Assembly: GCA_963921405.1 (NCBI GenBank)
Contig: OY992881.1
Span: 6,797,578 to 6,861,577, forward strand
Source: Cepaea hortensis
Lineage: Eukaryota > Mollusca > Gastropoda > Stylommatophora > Helicidae
DNA: 64,000 nucleotides
Direction: 5' to 3'
In this document: positions 1-11,976 of the stretch, in pieces
Layout of the letters: every line of letters begins with the position of its first letter
Position numbering within the stretch: the first letter of the stretch is position 1
The notes under the pieces: model-generated
Database searches by the model: none
The model's input: only the letters and a program-made list of their open reading frames with translations
What the model was told of the DNA's origin: nothing
Position numbers and translations under genes: made by a program

Positions 1-403
1 GACTAGCACTAGATGACCTGTGCGGATCATGACGTGTATTAAGGACCCCGTACATTGCGAGAATACATCAGTAAAGCCTTCAGCCGCGCTGGCACAGGCA
101 AGGCCTACATGCCAGTCAGCAGTGACGACAGGATGCTGCTGTGGCAAAATGTAAGGAAAATAAACAACTTACCCACAGCATGCTTTTTATAGATCTGTGC
201 GCGCGCGGTAACCGGAATGATCTCAAGGATAGCCGGAAAAAAAAGAGGAAGGTCATACAAGAAGACTCAAGGAAAAGATAAAATCGAACAGACTACCCTC
301 AGTCAAGCAGACACTCAGGGACAGGCATGGATTGACAACGGCAGACACCCGGGCAGCTTCAACCAGGTCATTGGTTTGAGACTGCAGCGAGGTGGTGTAA
401 GGG
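1..403. other. No gene recognised at the left edge
   Basis: A short plus-strand frame at about 43-190 is open and looks mildly protein-like, but I recognise no family and cannot tell whether it is part of an exon or an old mobile element. The rest shows nothing I can assign. Confidence 0.3.
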
Positions 404-710
404 TTGGGTGAATTAAAGGTCCAACATCTGATAGATAAAACTGCCGACAAAGATGACCCAATAATGTACGCTGACGGTTCTGTGCATCATAAAGAGAGAT
501 CTGGCTGGAAGTTCTCAGCCACAGTCAAAGAGGTGGTGGTTGCTGGGCAGAACAGAACCTGGAGGTCCACAACCAAAGTATGCATTCCGTGGTGGGTGTG
601 ATCACTGCATCCTTGAGCCGGCCACTCGAATCACCTGGGCATCTATTGCGTCTGATTCTCAGTCTGGATTTTGTGAAGTTCAAAAAGGACAGATGTGGCA
701 TGGATGGACA
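404..710 (+). pseudogene. LINE RNase H domain remnant
   Basis: The frame at 404-601 contains Tyr-Ala-Asp-Gly-Ser-Val followed by a Ser-Gly-Trp motif. This is the first active-site block of the RNase H domain at the C-terminus of RNase H-bearing LINEs, and it resembles the better copies at 43.8, 58.6 and 63.4 kb in this window. After about 590 the similarity seems to continue in another frame (Val-Ile-Thr-Ala-Ser-Leu, in the place of the second acidic block), so at least one frameshift is likely. No upstream reverse transcriptase is visible. The fragment stops where the 38-bp satellite begins. It is a dead fragment. Confidence 0.45.
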
Positions 711-721
711 CTTGGCCTAGG

Positions 722-2177
722 TACGTCTCTGATACAAAGACTTCCATGGGTGTGCTGTCCCGGTCTCTGATACAAAGACTTCCATGGGTGTGCTGTCCCG
801 GTCTCTGGTACAAAGACTTCCATGGGTGTGCTGTCCCGGTCTCTGGTACAAAGACTTCCATGGGTGTGCTGTCCCGGTCTCTGGTACAAAGACTTCCATG
901 GGTGTGCTGTCCCGGTCTGTGGTACAAAGACTTCCATGGGTGTGCTGTCCCGGTCTGTGGTACACAGACATCCATGGCTGTGCTGTCCCGGTCTCTGGTA
1001 CAAACATGCTGTCCCAGTCTCTGGTACAAAGACATCCATGGGTGTTCTGTCCCGGTCTCTGGTACAAAGACATCCAAGGGTGTGCTGTCCCGGTCTCTGA
1101 TACAAAGACTTCCATGGGTGTGCTGTCCCGGTCTCTGGTACAAAGACTTCCATGGGTGTACTGTCCCGGTCTCTGATACAAAGACTTCCATGGGTGTGCT
1201 GTCCCGGTCTGTGGTACACAGACTTCCATGGCTGTGCTGTCCCGGTCTGTGGTACAAAGATGCTGTCCCAGTCTCTGGTACAAAGACATCCATGGGTGTG
1301 CTGTCCCGGTCTCTGGTACAAAGATGCTGTCCCAGTCTCTGGTACAAAGATGCTGTCCCGGTCTCTGGTACAAAGATGCTGTCCCAGTCTCTGGTACAAA
1401 GACATCCATGGGTGTGCTGTCCCTGTCTCTGGTACAAAGACATCCATGGGTGTGCTGTCCCGGTCTCTGATACAAAGACTTCCATGGGTGTGCTGTCCCG
1501 GTCTCTGGTATAAAGACTTCCATGGATGTGCTGTCCCGGTCTCTGGTACAAAGACTTTCATGGGTGTGCTGTCCCGGTCTGTGGTACACAGACTTCCATG
1601 GCTGTGCTGTCCCGGTCTGTGGTACAAAGATGCTGTCCCAGTCTCTGGTACAAAGACATCCATGGGTGTGCTGTCCCGGTCTCTGGTACAAAGATGCTGT
1701 CCCAGTCTCTAGTACAAAGATGCTGTTCCGGTCTCTGGTACAAAGATGCTGTCCCAGTCTCTGGTACAAAGACATCCATGGGTGTGCTGTCCCGGTCTCT
1801 GGTACAAAGACTTCCATGGGTGTGCTGTCCCGGTCTCTGATACAAAGACATCCATGGGTGTGCTGTCCCGGTCTCTGGTACAAAGACTTCCATGGGTGTG
1901 TTGTCCCGGTCTCTGATACAAAGACATCCATGGGTGTGCTGTCCCGGTCTCTGGTACAAAGACTTCCATGGGTGTGCTGTCCCGGTCTCTGGTACAAAGA
2001 CATCCATGGGTGTGCTGTCCCGGTCTCTGGTACAAAGACTTCCATGGGTGTGCTGTCCCGGTCTCTGGTACAAAGACATCCATGGGTGTGCTGTCCCGGT
2101 CTCTGATACAAAGACTTACATGGGTGTGCTGTCCCGGTCTCTGATGCAAAGACTTCCATGGGTGTGCTGTCCCGGTC
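722..2177. repeat. 38-bp minisatellite array with 26-bp deletion units
   Basis: About 40 tandem units of 38 bp, each with a CCATGGGTG or CCATGGATG core followed by GCTGTCCCGGT. Several units lack the same 12 bp (about 26 bp long), for example around 1255-1390 and 1625-1760, often in short runs. The recurring deletion unit suggests that blocks of units were duplicated together. Because 38 is not a multiple of three, each frame passes through all three phases. The minus strand stays open for up to 480 codons, which is a product of the unit sequence and not evidence of a protein. Confidence 0.95.
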
Positions 2178-2445
2178 ATGCTGGAATGCGGGGCAAGAGC
2201 ATCACTACCCGGGACACTCATGGTGATCCAGGCAGACATTCTGCAGATCGTCCATGATCAACTGCTAGTTACAGGCAACAATAACAGATGAAACAACATA
2301 TGTAATGTAGCTTGGACTTGAATATAAGTGTTGTTCTGGCTAGAAGGGACATATAAGAGGTGTTTAGAACCAGCGTGTTTTTGGAACGATCTTCATGTAT
2401 ACCTAACGGGCCTCAGAGGTGTTTCCAAGGCACCAGGGCCGGGTT

Positions 2446-2746
2446 ATATACTGGCCAAGACCTATTGACGCGTCCTCGTCGAGCGTCCTGGGCAACAGGT
2501 CCCTTCGGGGTCCTGGCTAAAGTCAATAGGATCGCCGATTCCTCCGAAGTCGGAGAGTGTCTGCCTGTACGGCGAGGAACCACCAGTCTGCACACAAATA
2601 AGCCAGACATGGGACAACGGATACTCACACAAACCTCAGGTCCTGTATGACATCACACTGATGTTGGACAACAGGATGCCTTCATCCGACATACAGGACC
2701 TCGCGTTGGAGCTCAAGCCAACGAACACAAGCAAGCAAGCAAGCAT
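2446..2746 (+). mobile_element. Short retroposon-like repeat with AAGC tail, copy 1
   Basis: About 300 bp that recurs, inverted and nearly identical, at 8095-8391. The shared segment starts at TATACTGGCCAAGACC and ends in a short (AAGC)n run. A 3' microsatellite tail is typical of SINEs and of 5'-truncated LINE copies. Both strands of the two copies keep short open frames of about 65 codons, but the similarity is at the DNA level and no protein family is recognised. No tRNA-like promoter box is obvious, so it may be the 3' end of a longer LINE. Confidence 0.7.
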
Positions 2747-3359
2747 GTATACCTAACGATATTTCGTGACGGGAGCCGAGCATCTATGGTTCTATGCGTT
2801 TGTCTGGAATGCAGTGATGTCAATTCTTAAAGTCTTCTGCGTGTTGCTGTTTGTGACTAGACTCCACGCTCCTACAATGTCTGAACTACTGCATGTCATC
2901 AGTCTATGAATGCGATGAAAGCTATGGAATGTCACATATTTCTAATGTTACCATCTACCTTTCAAGCTCTTCCATTGACGCTCACAGCTGTTGTATACAC
3001 CAGGTCTCGACACTAAAGTCATTAATGTGTAAGTGGGTTAGTGTTACATGACCAACATGTAAATAACACACAGCCAGATTGTAACACGAAGGGCGGGAGT
3101 TGTGCCATGTGTCTGCTTCAAAGATGCACATAGAAACCCGAAGCAAGGCACGGACTGCCGGTTGAGTTGATTCTATTGGTAATGCTATCGAAAGCCTTAA
3201 CTGCACATTAACCTCATAGTGATAAGAAGAGTTTGGATGGGCGTCTAATGCTGGTTCTTCTATACGTATCTTTACAAAGCGAGGCAATTTCTGGTGGCGC
3301 TAATGAAAACATGTTGCATCAACATTACGTGTATTTATAAACTACGCCCTCATTACCAC
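2747..3359. other. No gene recognised
   Basis: Unique-looking sequence between two repeats. Only short frames without recognisable motifs occur on either strand. Confidence 0.5.
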
Positions 3360-3545
3360 ACAGCGGTTGCTAAAGTGTGAGGCCTGGCTTTCTGGTGGCC
3401 ATAGACAGGTCCAGGGGTGTAGGTTTGATTCTCCAGTAGTTGTAATGCCAGGGAAGATGTGTTGAGTCGCTAGATCCCACCCACAACCATGGTCTGTGCA
3501 CCCTTTCACCAACTGATGAGTTAGAAGTTTGTTACATGTCCGTTA
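3360..3545 (+). mobile_element. tRNA-derived SINE candidate
   Basis: A pol III-like A box (around 3364-3385, GTTGCTAAAGTGTGAGG) is followed about 45 bp later by a B-box-like GGTTTGATTCTCC. The cloverleaf stems do not close well, so this is a tRNA-derived SINE head rather than a tRNA gene. It sits directly before the 28-bp satellite. Confidence 0.35.
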
Positions 3546-3581
3546 CAGAACATCATTATCAACCTCAGCATGTATTGGCTT

Positions 3582-6120
3582 TCTGTGTGTCTACTACTGT
3601 GACAAGTTCTCTGTGTGTCTACTACTGTGATAAGTTCTCTCTGTGTCTACTACTGTGACAAGTTCTCCGTGTGTCTACTACTATGACAAGTTCTCTGTTT
3701 GTCTACTACTGTGACAAGTTCTCTCTGTGTCTACTACTGTGACAAGTTCTCTCTGTGTCTACTACTGTGACAAGTTCTCTGTGTGTCTACTACTGTGACA
3801 AGTTCTCTGTGTGTCTACTACTGTGACAAGTTCTCTGTGTGTCTACTACTGTGACAAGTTCTCTGTGTGTCAACTACTGTGACAAGTTCTCTGTGTGTCT
3901 ACTACTGTGACAAGTTCTCTGTGTGTCTACTACTGTGACAAGTTCTCTGTGTGTCTACTACTGTGACAAGTTCTCCGTGTGTCTACTACTGTGACAAGTT
4001 CTCTGTGTGTCTACTACTGTGACAAGTTCTCTGTGTGTCTACTACTGTGACAAGTTCTCTGTGTGTCTACTACTGTGACAAGTTCTCTGTGTGTCTACTA
4101 CTGTGACAAGTTCTCTGTGTGTCTACTACTGTGACAAGTTCTCTCTGTGTCTACTACTGTGACAAGTTCTCTGTGTGTCTACTACTATGACAAGTTCTCT
4201 GTTTGTCTACTACTGTGACAAGTTCTCTCTGTGTCTACTACTGTGACAAGTTCTCTGTGTGTCTACTACTGTGACAAGTTCTCTGTGTGTCTACTACTAT
4301 GACATGTTCTCTGTGTGTCTACTACTGTGACATGTTCGCTATGTGTCTACTACTGTGACATGTTCTCTGTGTGTCTACTACTGTGACATGTTCTCTATGT
4401 GTCTACTACTATGACATGTTCTCTGTGTGTCTACTACTGTGACATGTTCTCTATGTGTCTACTACTATGACAAGTTCTCTGTGTGTCTACTACTATGACA
4501 TGTTCTCTGTGTGTCTACTACTATGACATGTTCTCTGTGTGTCTACTACTATGACATGTTCTCTGTGTGTCTACTACTATGACATGTTCTCTGTGTGTCT
4601 ACTACTATGACATGTTCTCTGTGTGTCTACTACTATGACATGTTCTCTGTGTGTCTACTACTATGACATGTTCTCTGTGTGTCTACTACTATGACATGTT
4701 CTCTGTGTGTCTACTACTATGACATGTTCTCTATGTGTCTACTACTGTGACATGTTCTCTATGTGTCTACTACTATGACATGTTCTCTGTGTGTCTACTA
4801 CTGTGACATGTTCTCTGTGGGTCTACTACTATGACATGTTCTCTGTGTGTCTACTACTGTGACATGTTCTCTGTGTGTCTACTACTGTGACATGTTCTCT
4901 GTGTGTCTACTACTGTGACATGTTCTCTATGTGTCTACTACTATGACATGTTCTCTGTGTGTCTACTACTGTGACAAGTTCTCTGTGTGTCTGCTACTGT
5001 GACATGTTCTCTATGTGTCTGCTACTGTGACAAGTTCTCTGTGTGTCTACTACTGTGACATGTTCTCTGTGTGTCTACTACTATGACAAGTTCTCTGTGT
5101 GTCTACTACTGTGACAAGTTCTCAATGTGTCTACTACTATGACAAGTTCTCTATGTGTCTACTACTGTGACAAGTTCCCTGTGTGTCTACTACTGTGACA
5201 AGTTCTCTGTGTGTCTACTACTGTGACATGTTCTCTGTGTGTCTACTACTATGACAAGTTCTCTGTGTGTCTACTACTGTGACAAGTTCTCAATGTGTCT
5301 ACTACTATGACAAGTTCTCTATGTGTCTACTACTGTGACAAGTTCCCTGTGTGTCTACTACTGTGACAAGTTCTCTGTGTGTCTACTACTGTGACATGTT
5401 CTCTGTGTGTCTACTACTATGACAAGTTCTCTGTGTGTCTACTACTGTGACAAGTTCTCAATGTGTCTACTACTATGACAAGTTCTCTATGTGTCTACTA
5501 CTGTGACAAGTTCTCTGTGTGTCTACTACTGTGACATGTTCTCTGTGTGTCTACTACTATGACATGTTCTCTGTGTGTCTACTACTATGACAAGTTCTCT
5601 GTGTGTCTACTACTGTGACAAGTTCTCAATGTGTCTACTACTATGACAAGTTCTCTATGTGTCTACTACTGTGACAAGTTCCCTGTGTGTCTACTACTGT
5701 GACAAGTTCTCTGTGTGTCTACTACTGTGACATGTTCTCTGTGTGTCTACTACTATGACAAGTTCTCTGTGTGTCTACTACTGTGACAAGTTCTCAATGT
5801 GTCTACTACTATGACAAGTTCTCTATGTGTCTACTACTGTGACAAGTTCCCTGTGTGTCTACTACTGTGACAAGTTCTCTGTGTGTCTACTACTGTGACA
5901 TGTTCTCTGTGTGTCTACTACTATGACAAGTTCTCTGTGTGTCTACTACTGTGACAAGTTCTCAATGTGTCTACTACTATGACAAGTTCTCTATGTGTCT
6001 ACTACTATGACAAGTTCTCTGTGTGTCTACTACTGTGACAAGTTCTCTGTGTGTCTATTACTATGACAAGTTCTCTGTGTGTCTATTACTATGACAAGCT
6101 TTCTGTGTTTCGCTACTGTT
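3582..6120. repeat. 28-bp minisatellite array, about 90 units
   Basis: A continuous 28-bp tandem repeat built on GTGTCTACTACTGTGACAAG with a TTCTCT spacer. Units vary mainly at two positions (GTGACA or ATGACA; CAAG or CATG), and the variants are zoned: mostly GTGACAAG up to about 4280, mostly ATGACATG from 4290 to 4980, then mixed. From about 5100 to 6000 the variants form a six-unit higher-order repeat of 168 bp. Units carrying CTCAATG recur at 5121, 5289, 5457, 5625, 5793 and 5961, exactly 168 bp apart. Confidence 0.97.
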
Positions 6121-6585
6121 ATCACCTCTACGTGTGTCTAGCAATGTGGCGAGATGTCATGCCTTGGGTTATGTTCTAGCCTCCTTTAAAAGAAACACCA
6201 AATACATTTGCTGCTTCGTATTATCTACTGGTGCCCTATTTACATTAGTTTTATCTCCAAGTGTTGTTCCTTCTAGTCGTACCGCTTCTTCGTTTCATCC
6301 GTTGATTATATGTTACTTTCCAAGCCACATTTTCTTGAAACTTCTTTCCTGTTGCCCACACTCAATCTTCCTCTGTCCAATTCCCCCCTCCCCCCTTGCC
6401 TCTATCAAAACCTCCGATTGTCTTCGTTAATTTTATTATTATTCTTATTGTATTCATTTTATTGTTATATATTTCATATTGTGCTCTCTCCAACTGTGAT
6501 AGATCCGACAGTTCTTTGATTATTCGGTTCCCGTCCCTTCTCCGATTGTCTCCTGTCATTTCCAGTCTTAATGCTCAGATATCTG
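6121..6585. other. No gene recognised (pyrimidine-rich)
   Basis: C- and T-rich sequence with one overlapping open frame of 98 codons. It has no recognisable motif and looks like low complexity. Confidence 0.5.
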
Positions 6586-6975
6586 TTTACTTATCTACGC
6601 AGTGCGCCGAGAAATCCACCAATACTTGTTTATTTATCTATCCAGCACACCGAGAAATCCACCAATACCTGTTTATTTATCTATCCAGCACACCGATAAA
6701 TCCACCAATACCTGTTTATTTATCTACCCAGTATACCGAGAAATCCACCAATACTTGTTTATTTATCTACCCAACAAACCGATAAATCCACCATACTTGT
6801 TTATTTATCTATCCAGGACACCGAGAAATCCACCATACTTGTTTATTTATCTACCCAACAAACCTAGAAATCCACCAATACTTGTTTATTTATCTACCCA
6901 GGACACCGAAAAATCCACCAATACCTGTATCGGAAAATCCACCAATACCTGTATCGGAAAATCCACCGACATGTG
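6586..6975. repeat. 43-bp minisatellite, about 8-9 units
   Basis: Repeat of ATCCACCAATACTTG followed by TTTATTTATCTA at a 43-bp period (for example GAGAAATCC at 6609 and 6652). The last units are shortened to 20-odd bp around 6920-6970. Confidence 0.9.
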
Positions 6976-7433
6976 TTTACCAATACTCCAGGAGTGTGAA
7001 CGGAAAAGGGTAGGGGACTTAGGAAGGGATTTGACCGAGTTTAGTCAGCATCTCAACTGCTGTAGAGATCGCTGACTCATACCTGCCTCTGACAGGATCC
7101 TGCGACAGTTACAGCAAAGAATGACTCTGGTAAACAGGTCGGGAATGTATATCTAAAGTATCCGTTTTCATACATGGACCAGGATACCTTTGGGTGCAGG
7201 TAAGAATACTGATTGAAGATAGCAGAAGTTGTTGTGCTGTCCTTTAGCGTGGGCAGGTTAGGTCAAAGGAAACCCAGGGGATTTGACCAGTTTGGTGATT
7301 TCAGTGAAGAGTTGGAATTCGGAAACTGGATAGTTTGATTTTAATGGCAGGGTTATGCGACCATTGTTACTACTGGTACTATCTTCACCGGGGACAGCAT
7401 CCGTCAGAATTGACAGGGTAACTACATCGTTTA
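6976..7433. other. No gene recognised
   Basis: Unique-looking sequence between repeats. No motif or convincing open frame. Confidence 0.45.
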
Positions 7434-7434
7434 A

Positions 7435-7523
<89 letters not shown>

Positions 7524-7690
7524 CCAACATCATCATCATAATCATCATAATCATCAATATCATCATCATAATCATCAACATCATCATCATCATCATCATC
7601 AACATCTTCAACATCATCATCATCACCGACATCATTGTCGCCATTATTATTATTATCATCATCATTATCATCATCATAACCAACTTATCA
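7434..7690. repeat. (CAT)n microsatellite
   Basis: A pure ATC/CAT trinucleotide run over about 7435-7522, then an interrupted run to 7690. The poly-Met, poly-Ile and poly-His frames here are repeat artefacts. Confidence 0.95.
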
Positions 7691-7977
7691 TCGCTATCTT
7701 CATAATCACATACCGTATCAACTGAGTGGACGATCACACTTCTCCATAACTCCCGTTCTCCTACAGAATTATCACTTCAGTTGTTTTAAATAATTATATA
7801 CAATCATACGAATACTGTGTCCTAATACTTCTGTATCTGTTTAATTAAGTAAGCACATATTTGTAAGAGAGTTTTAGCATCCTTTGCTGTTTCCCTATCC
7901 GAAAGTAGGTCGTCAGATGACGAGTCTTGTGTGTCGTGGTCCAGACAATTAAGAAAGTACGTGTGTTAGTTATAACA

Positions 7978-8004
7978 GACACACACACACACACACACAC
8001 ACAC

Positions 8005-8045
<41 letters not shown>

Positions 8046-8062
8046 AACAACAACAACAACAA
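7978..8062. repeat. (CA)n then (CAA)n compound microsatellite
   Basis: A dinucleotide CA run to about 8007 passes straight into a CAA run to about 8061, next to the AAGC tail of the inverted repeat copy at 8095. Confidence 0.95.
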
Positions 8063-8094
8063 TCCCATCTTCGAGGGTAAAAATGGAGAAGGAG

Positions 8095-8391
8095 ATGCTT
8101 GCTTGCTTGTGTTCGTTAGCTTGAGCTCCAACGCGAAGTCCTGTATGTCGGATGAAGGCATCCTGTTATCCAACATCAGTGTGATGTCATACAGGACCTG
8201 AGGTTTGCGTGAGTATCCGTTGTCCCATGTCTGGCTTATTGGTGTGCAGACTGGTGGTTCCTCGCCGTACAGGCAGACAATCTCCGACTTCGGAGGAATC
8301 GGCGATCTTACTGACTTTAGCCAGGACCCCGAAGGGACCTGTTGCCCAGGACGCTCGGCGAGGACGCGTCAATAGGTCTTGGCCAGTATAT
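8095..8391 (-). mobile_element. Short retroposon-like repeat with AAGC tail, copy 2
   Basis: Reverse-complement copy of 2446-2746, with only scattered substitutions by eye, ending at 8095 in the same (AAGC)n tail. With copy 1 it forms an inverted pair around the 28-bp and 43-bp arrays. The close match suggests the family was active recently. Confidence 0.7.
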
Positions 8392-8585
8392 TTACTGACA
8401 GCTGAAAGAATGGCACACATCAGGGACAGTAGATCAATGCCTTTGTCTAGCCGCTAACTTGTCAATTGTTGTTCATGGCAATGTCACTGAATACACCAGA
8501 CATTTATACAGTACTTGTGTGCTCACATACCTAATAATGGTTACAGAAGAATCGACATTATTGAGCTCCGACAAAACTTTTAGAT

Positions 8586-8786
8586 CAGTGGTTCTCAACC
8601 GGTGGGGAATCCCCCCCCCCCCAGGGGGTAATTTTAGGGTTTCCAGGGGGGGGGGGAATTAAGATTATTTCAAGATCTCGTTAATACAAGAACCGATTAC
8701 TTGATATTGTTTTTCCCTTCACACTGTACGGTTCTGTATGTCTCAACCTTCTAAAATTCAATTTAAAAAGTAAGTAGACCCACAGT
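8586..8786 (+). mobile_element. Non-autonomous hAT-like element end, copy 1
   Basis: It begins CAGTGGTTCTCAACCGGTGG, which fits the CAGTGGTTCTCAA terminal sequence of many animal hAT (Charlie-type) elements. A run of C, then a run of G, can form a strong hairpin (about 8610-8655), and a segment ending near 8786 follows. The same segment is present inverted at 19285-19483. The other terminus is not seen and the GA satellite starts about 170 bp further on. No coding capacity. Confidence 0.55.
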
Positions 8787-8955
8787 AGTGTAGTTAAAGT
8801 TATATCAGTAGTGCAGACTGCATGGAAGAAATAATTGCTGATTAAACGGGCACGACGGCGTTTACCTGCAAAGCGTTGTGGAACGTAATGAGTGCGACAA
8901 GAGAGAGCCCTGGTCATCCACTGCACCTGTGTTCGTATCCAGTCATCTTGAATTG

Positions 8956-8981
8956 TCTTGCCACTGGTTTCATATGGATTC

Positions 8982-9026
<45 letters not shown>

Positions 9027-9052
9027 TTGCCACTGGTTTCATATGGATTCTG

Positions 9053-9086
<34 letters not shown>

Positions 9087-9266
9087 GAGAGTCTTGCCAC
9101 TGGTTTCATATGGATTCTGGGGAGAGAGAGAGAGAGAGTCTTGCCACTGGTTTCATATGGATTCTGGGGAGAGAGAGAGAGAGAGAGAGAGAGAGTCTTG
9201 CCACTGGTTTCATATGGATTCTGGGGGGAGAGAGAGAGTCTTGCCACTGGTTTCATATGGATTCTG

Positions 9267-9300
<34 letters not shown>

Positions 9301-9380
9301 GAGAGTCTTGCCACTGGTTTCATATGGATTCTGGGGAGAGAGAGAGAGAGAGTCTTGCCGCTGGTTTCATATGGATTCTG

Positions 9381-9418
<38 letters not shown>

Positions 9419-9888
9419 AGAGCGAGAGTCTTGCCACTGGTTTCATATGGATTCTGGAGAGAGAGAGAGAGAGAGAGAGAGTCTTGCCACTGGTTTCATA
9501 TGGATTCTGGGGAGAGAGAGAGAGAGAGTCTTGCCACTGGTTTCATATGGATTCTGGGGAGAGAGAGAGAGAGAGAGAGAGAGAGTCTTGCCACTGGTTT
9601 CATATGGATTCTGGGGAGAGAGAGAGAGAGAGAGAGAGAGAGTCTTGCCACTGGTTTCATATGGATTCTGGGGAGAGAGAGAGAGAGAGAGTCTTGCCAC
9701 TGGTTTCATATGGATTCTGGGGAGAGAGAGAGGGAGAGAGAGAGAGAGAGAGTCTTGCCACTGGTTTCATATGGATTCTGGGGAGAGAGAGAGAGAGAGA
9801 GAGAGAGTCTTGCCACTGGTTTCATATGGATTCTGGGGAGAGAGAGAGAGAGAGAGAGAGTCTTGCCACTAGTTTCATATGGATTCTG

Positions 9889-9921
<33 letters not shown>

Positions 9922-9949
9922 TTGCCACTGGTTTCATATGGATTCTGGG

Positions 9950-9986
<37 letters not shown>

Positions 9987-10304
9987 TTGCCACTGGTTTC
10001 ATATGGACTCTGGGGAGAGAGAGAGAGTCTTGCCACTGGTTTCATATGGATTCTGGGGAGAGAGAGAGAGAGAGAGAGTCTTGCCACTGGTTTCATATGG
10101 ATTCTGGGGAGAGAGAGAGAGAGAGAGTCTTGCCACTGGTTTCATATGGATTCTGGGGGAAGAGAGAGAGAGAGAGTCTTGCCACTGGTTTCATATGGAT
10201 TCTGGGGAGAGAGAGAGAGAGAGAGAGTCTTGCCACTGGTTTCATATGGATTCTGGGGAGAGAGAGAGAGAGAGAGTCTTGCCACTGGTTTCATATGGAT
10301 TATG

Positions 10305-10337
<33 letters not shown>

Positions 10338-10363
10338 TGTCCACTGGTTTTATATGGATTCTG

Positions 10364-10396
<33 letters not shown>

Positions 10397-10575
10397 TTGC
10401 CACTGGTTTCATATGGATTCTGGGGAGAGAGAGAGAGAGAGAGAGAGAGTCTTGCCACTGGTTTCATATGGATTCTGGGAAGAGAGAGAGAGAGAGAGAG
10501 TCTTGCCACTGGTTTCATATGGATTCTGGGGAGAGAGAGAGAGAGAGTCTTGCCACTGGTTTCATATGGATTCTG

Positions 10576-10610
<35 letters not shown>

Positions 10611-10742
10611 TTGCCACTGGTTTCATATGGATTCTGGGGAGAGAGAGAGAGAGAGAGTCTTGCCACTGGTTTCATATGGATTCTGGAGAGAGAGAGAGAG
10701 AGAGAGAGAGAGTCTTGCCACTGGTTTCATATGGATTCTGGG

Positions 10743-10781
<39 letters not shown>

Positions 10782-10848
10782 TTGCCACTGGTTTCATATG
10801 GATTCTGGGGAGAGAGAGAGAGTCTTGCCACTGGTTTCATATGGATTC

Positions 10849-10895
<47 letters not shown>

Positions 10896-11127
10896 TCTTG
10901 CCACTGGTTTCATATGGATTCTGGAGAGAGAGAGAGAGAGTCTTGCCACTGGTTTCATGTGGATTCTGGGGAGAGAGAGAGAGAGAGAGAGAGTCTTGCC
11001 ACTGGTTTCATATGGATTCTGGGGAGAGAGAGAGAGAGAGAGTCTTGCCACTGGTTTCATATGGATTCTGGGGAGAGAGAGAGAGAGAGAGAGAGAGAGT
11101 CTTGCCACTGGTTTAATATGGATTCTG

Positions 11128-11161
<34 letters not shown>

Positions 11162-11459
11162 GAGAGAGTCTTGCCACTTGTTTCATATGGATTCTGGGGA
11201 GAGAGAGAGAGAGTCTTGCCACTGGTTTCATATGGATTCTGGGGAGAGAGAGAGAGAGGGAGAGAGAGAGAGAGAGAGAGAGAGTCTTGCCACTGGTTTC
11301 ATATGGATTCTGGGGGGAGAGAGAGAGTCTTGCCACTATTTTCATATGGATTCTGGGGAGAGAGAGAGAGAGAGAGAGTGAGAGAGTCTTGCCACTGGTT
11401 TCATATGGATTCTGGGGAGAGAGAGAGAGAGAGTCTTGCCGCTGGTTTCATATGGATTC

Positions 11460-11506
<47 letters not shown>

Positions 11507-11532
11507 TCTTGCCACTGGTTTCATATGGATTC

Positions 11533-11577
<45 letters not shown>

Positions 11578-11803
11578 TTGCCACTGGTTTCATATGGATT
11601 CTGGGGAGAGAGAGAGAGAGTCTTGCCACTGGTTTCATATGGATTCTGGGGAGAGAGAGAGAGAGAGAGAGTCTTGCCACTGGTTTCATATGGATTCTGG
11701 GGGGAGAGAGAGAGAGAGAGAGAGTCTTGCCACTGGTTTCATATGGATTCTGGGGAGAGAGAGAGAGAGAGAGAGTCTTGCCACTGGTTTCATATGGATT
11801 CTG

Positions 11804-11836
<33 letters not shown>

Positions 11837-11976
11837 TTGCCACTGGTTTCATATGGATTCTGGGGAGAGAGAGAGAGAGAGTCTTGCCACTGGTTTCATA
11901 TGGATTCTGGAGAGAGAGAGAGAGAGAGAGTCTTGCCACTGGTTTCATATGGATTCTGGGGAGAGAGAGAGAGAGA
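8956..11976. repeat. Composite satellite: 29-bp core plus variable (GA)n
   Basis: About 55-60 units of a nearly invariant core (TCTTGCCACTGG, then TTTCATATGG and ATTCTGG), each followed by a GA tract of very variable length (about 5 to 20 GA). Each core carries one CATATG. The core is far better conserved than the GA tract. The unit has no stop codon in any plus-strand frame, so open frames of 746 and 917 codons arise. They read Arg-Glu runs broken by one of three core peptides and are not genes. Confidence 0.95.

Noticed and set aside
43..190. Possible coding exon at the left edge
   Set aside because: The frame looks protein-like over about 48 codons but has no recognisable family, and splice sites could not be judged at the window edge.
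643..2239. Frames of up to 480 codons in the 38-bp array
   Set aside because: The unit is almost stop-free and 38 is not a multiple of three, so several frames stay open together. No codon-level constraint is visible.
3582..6120. CRISPR-like regular spacing of short repeats
   Set aside because: Units are contiguous with no unique spacers, and the sequence is clearly animal DNA. The same applies to the 34-bp and 38-bp arrays.
7258..7737. Poly-Met and poly-Ile proteins
   Set aside because: Translation of an ATC/CAT microsatellite.
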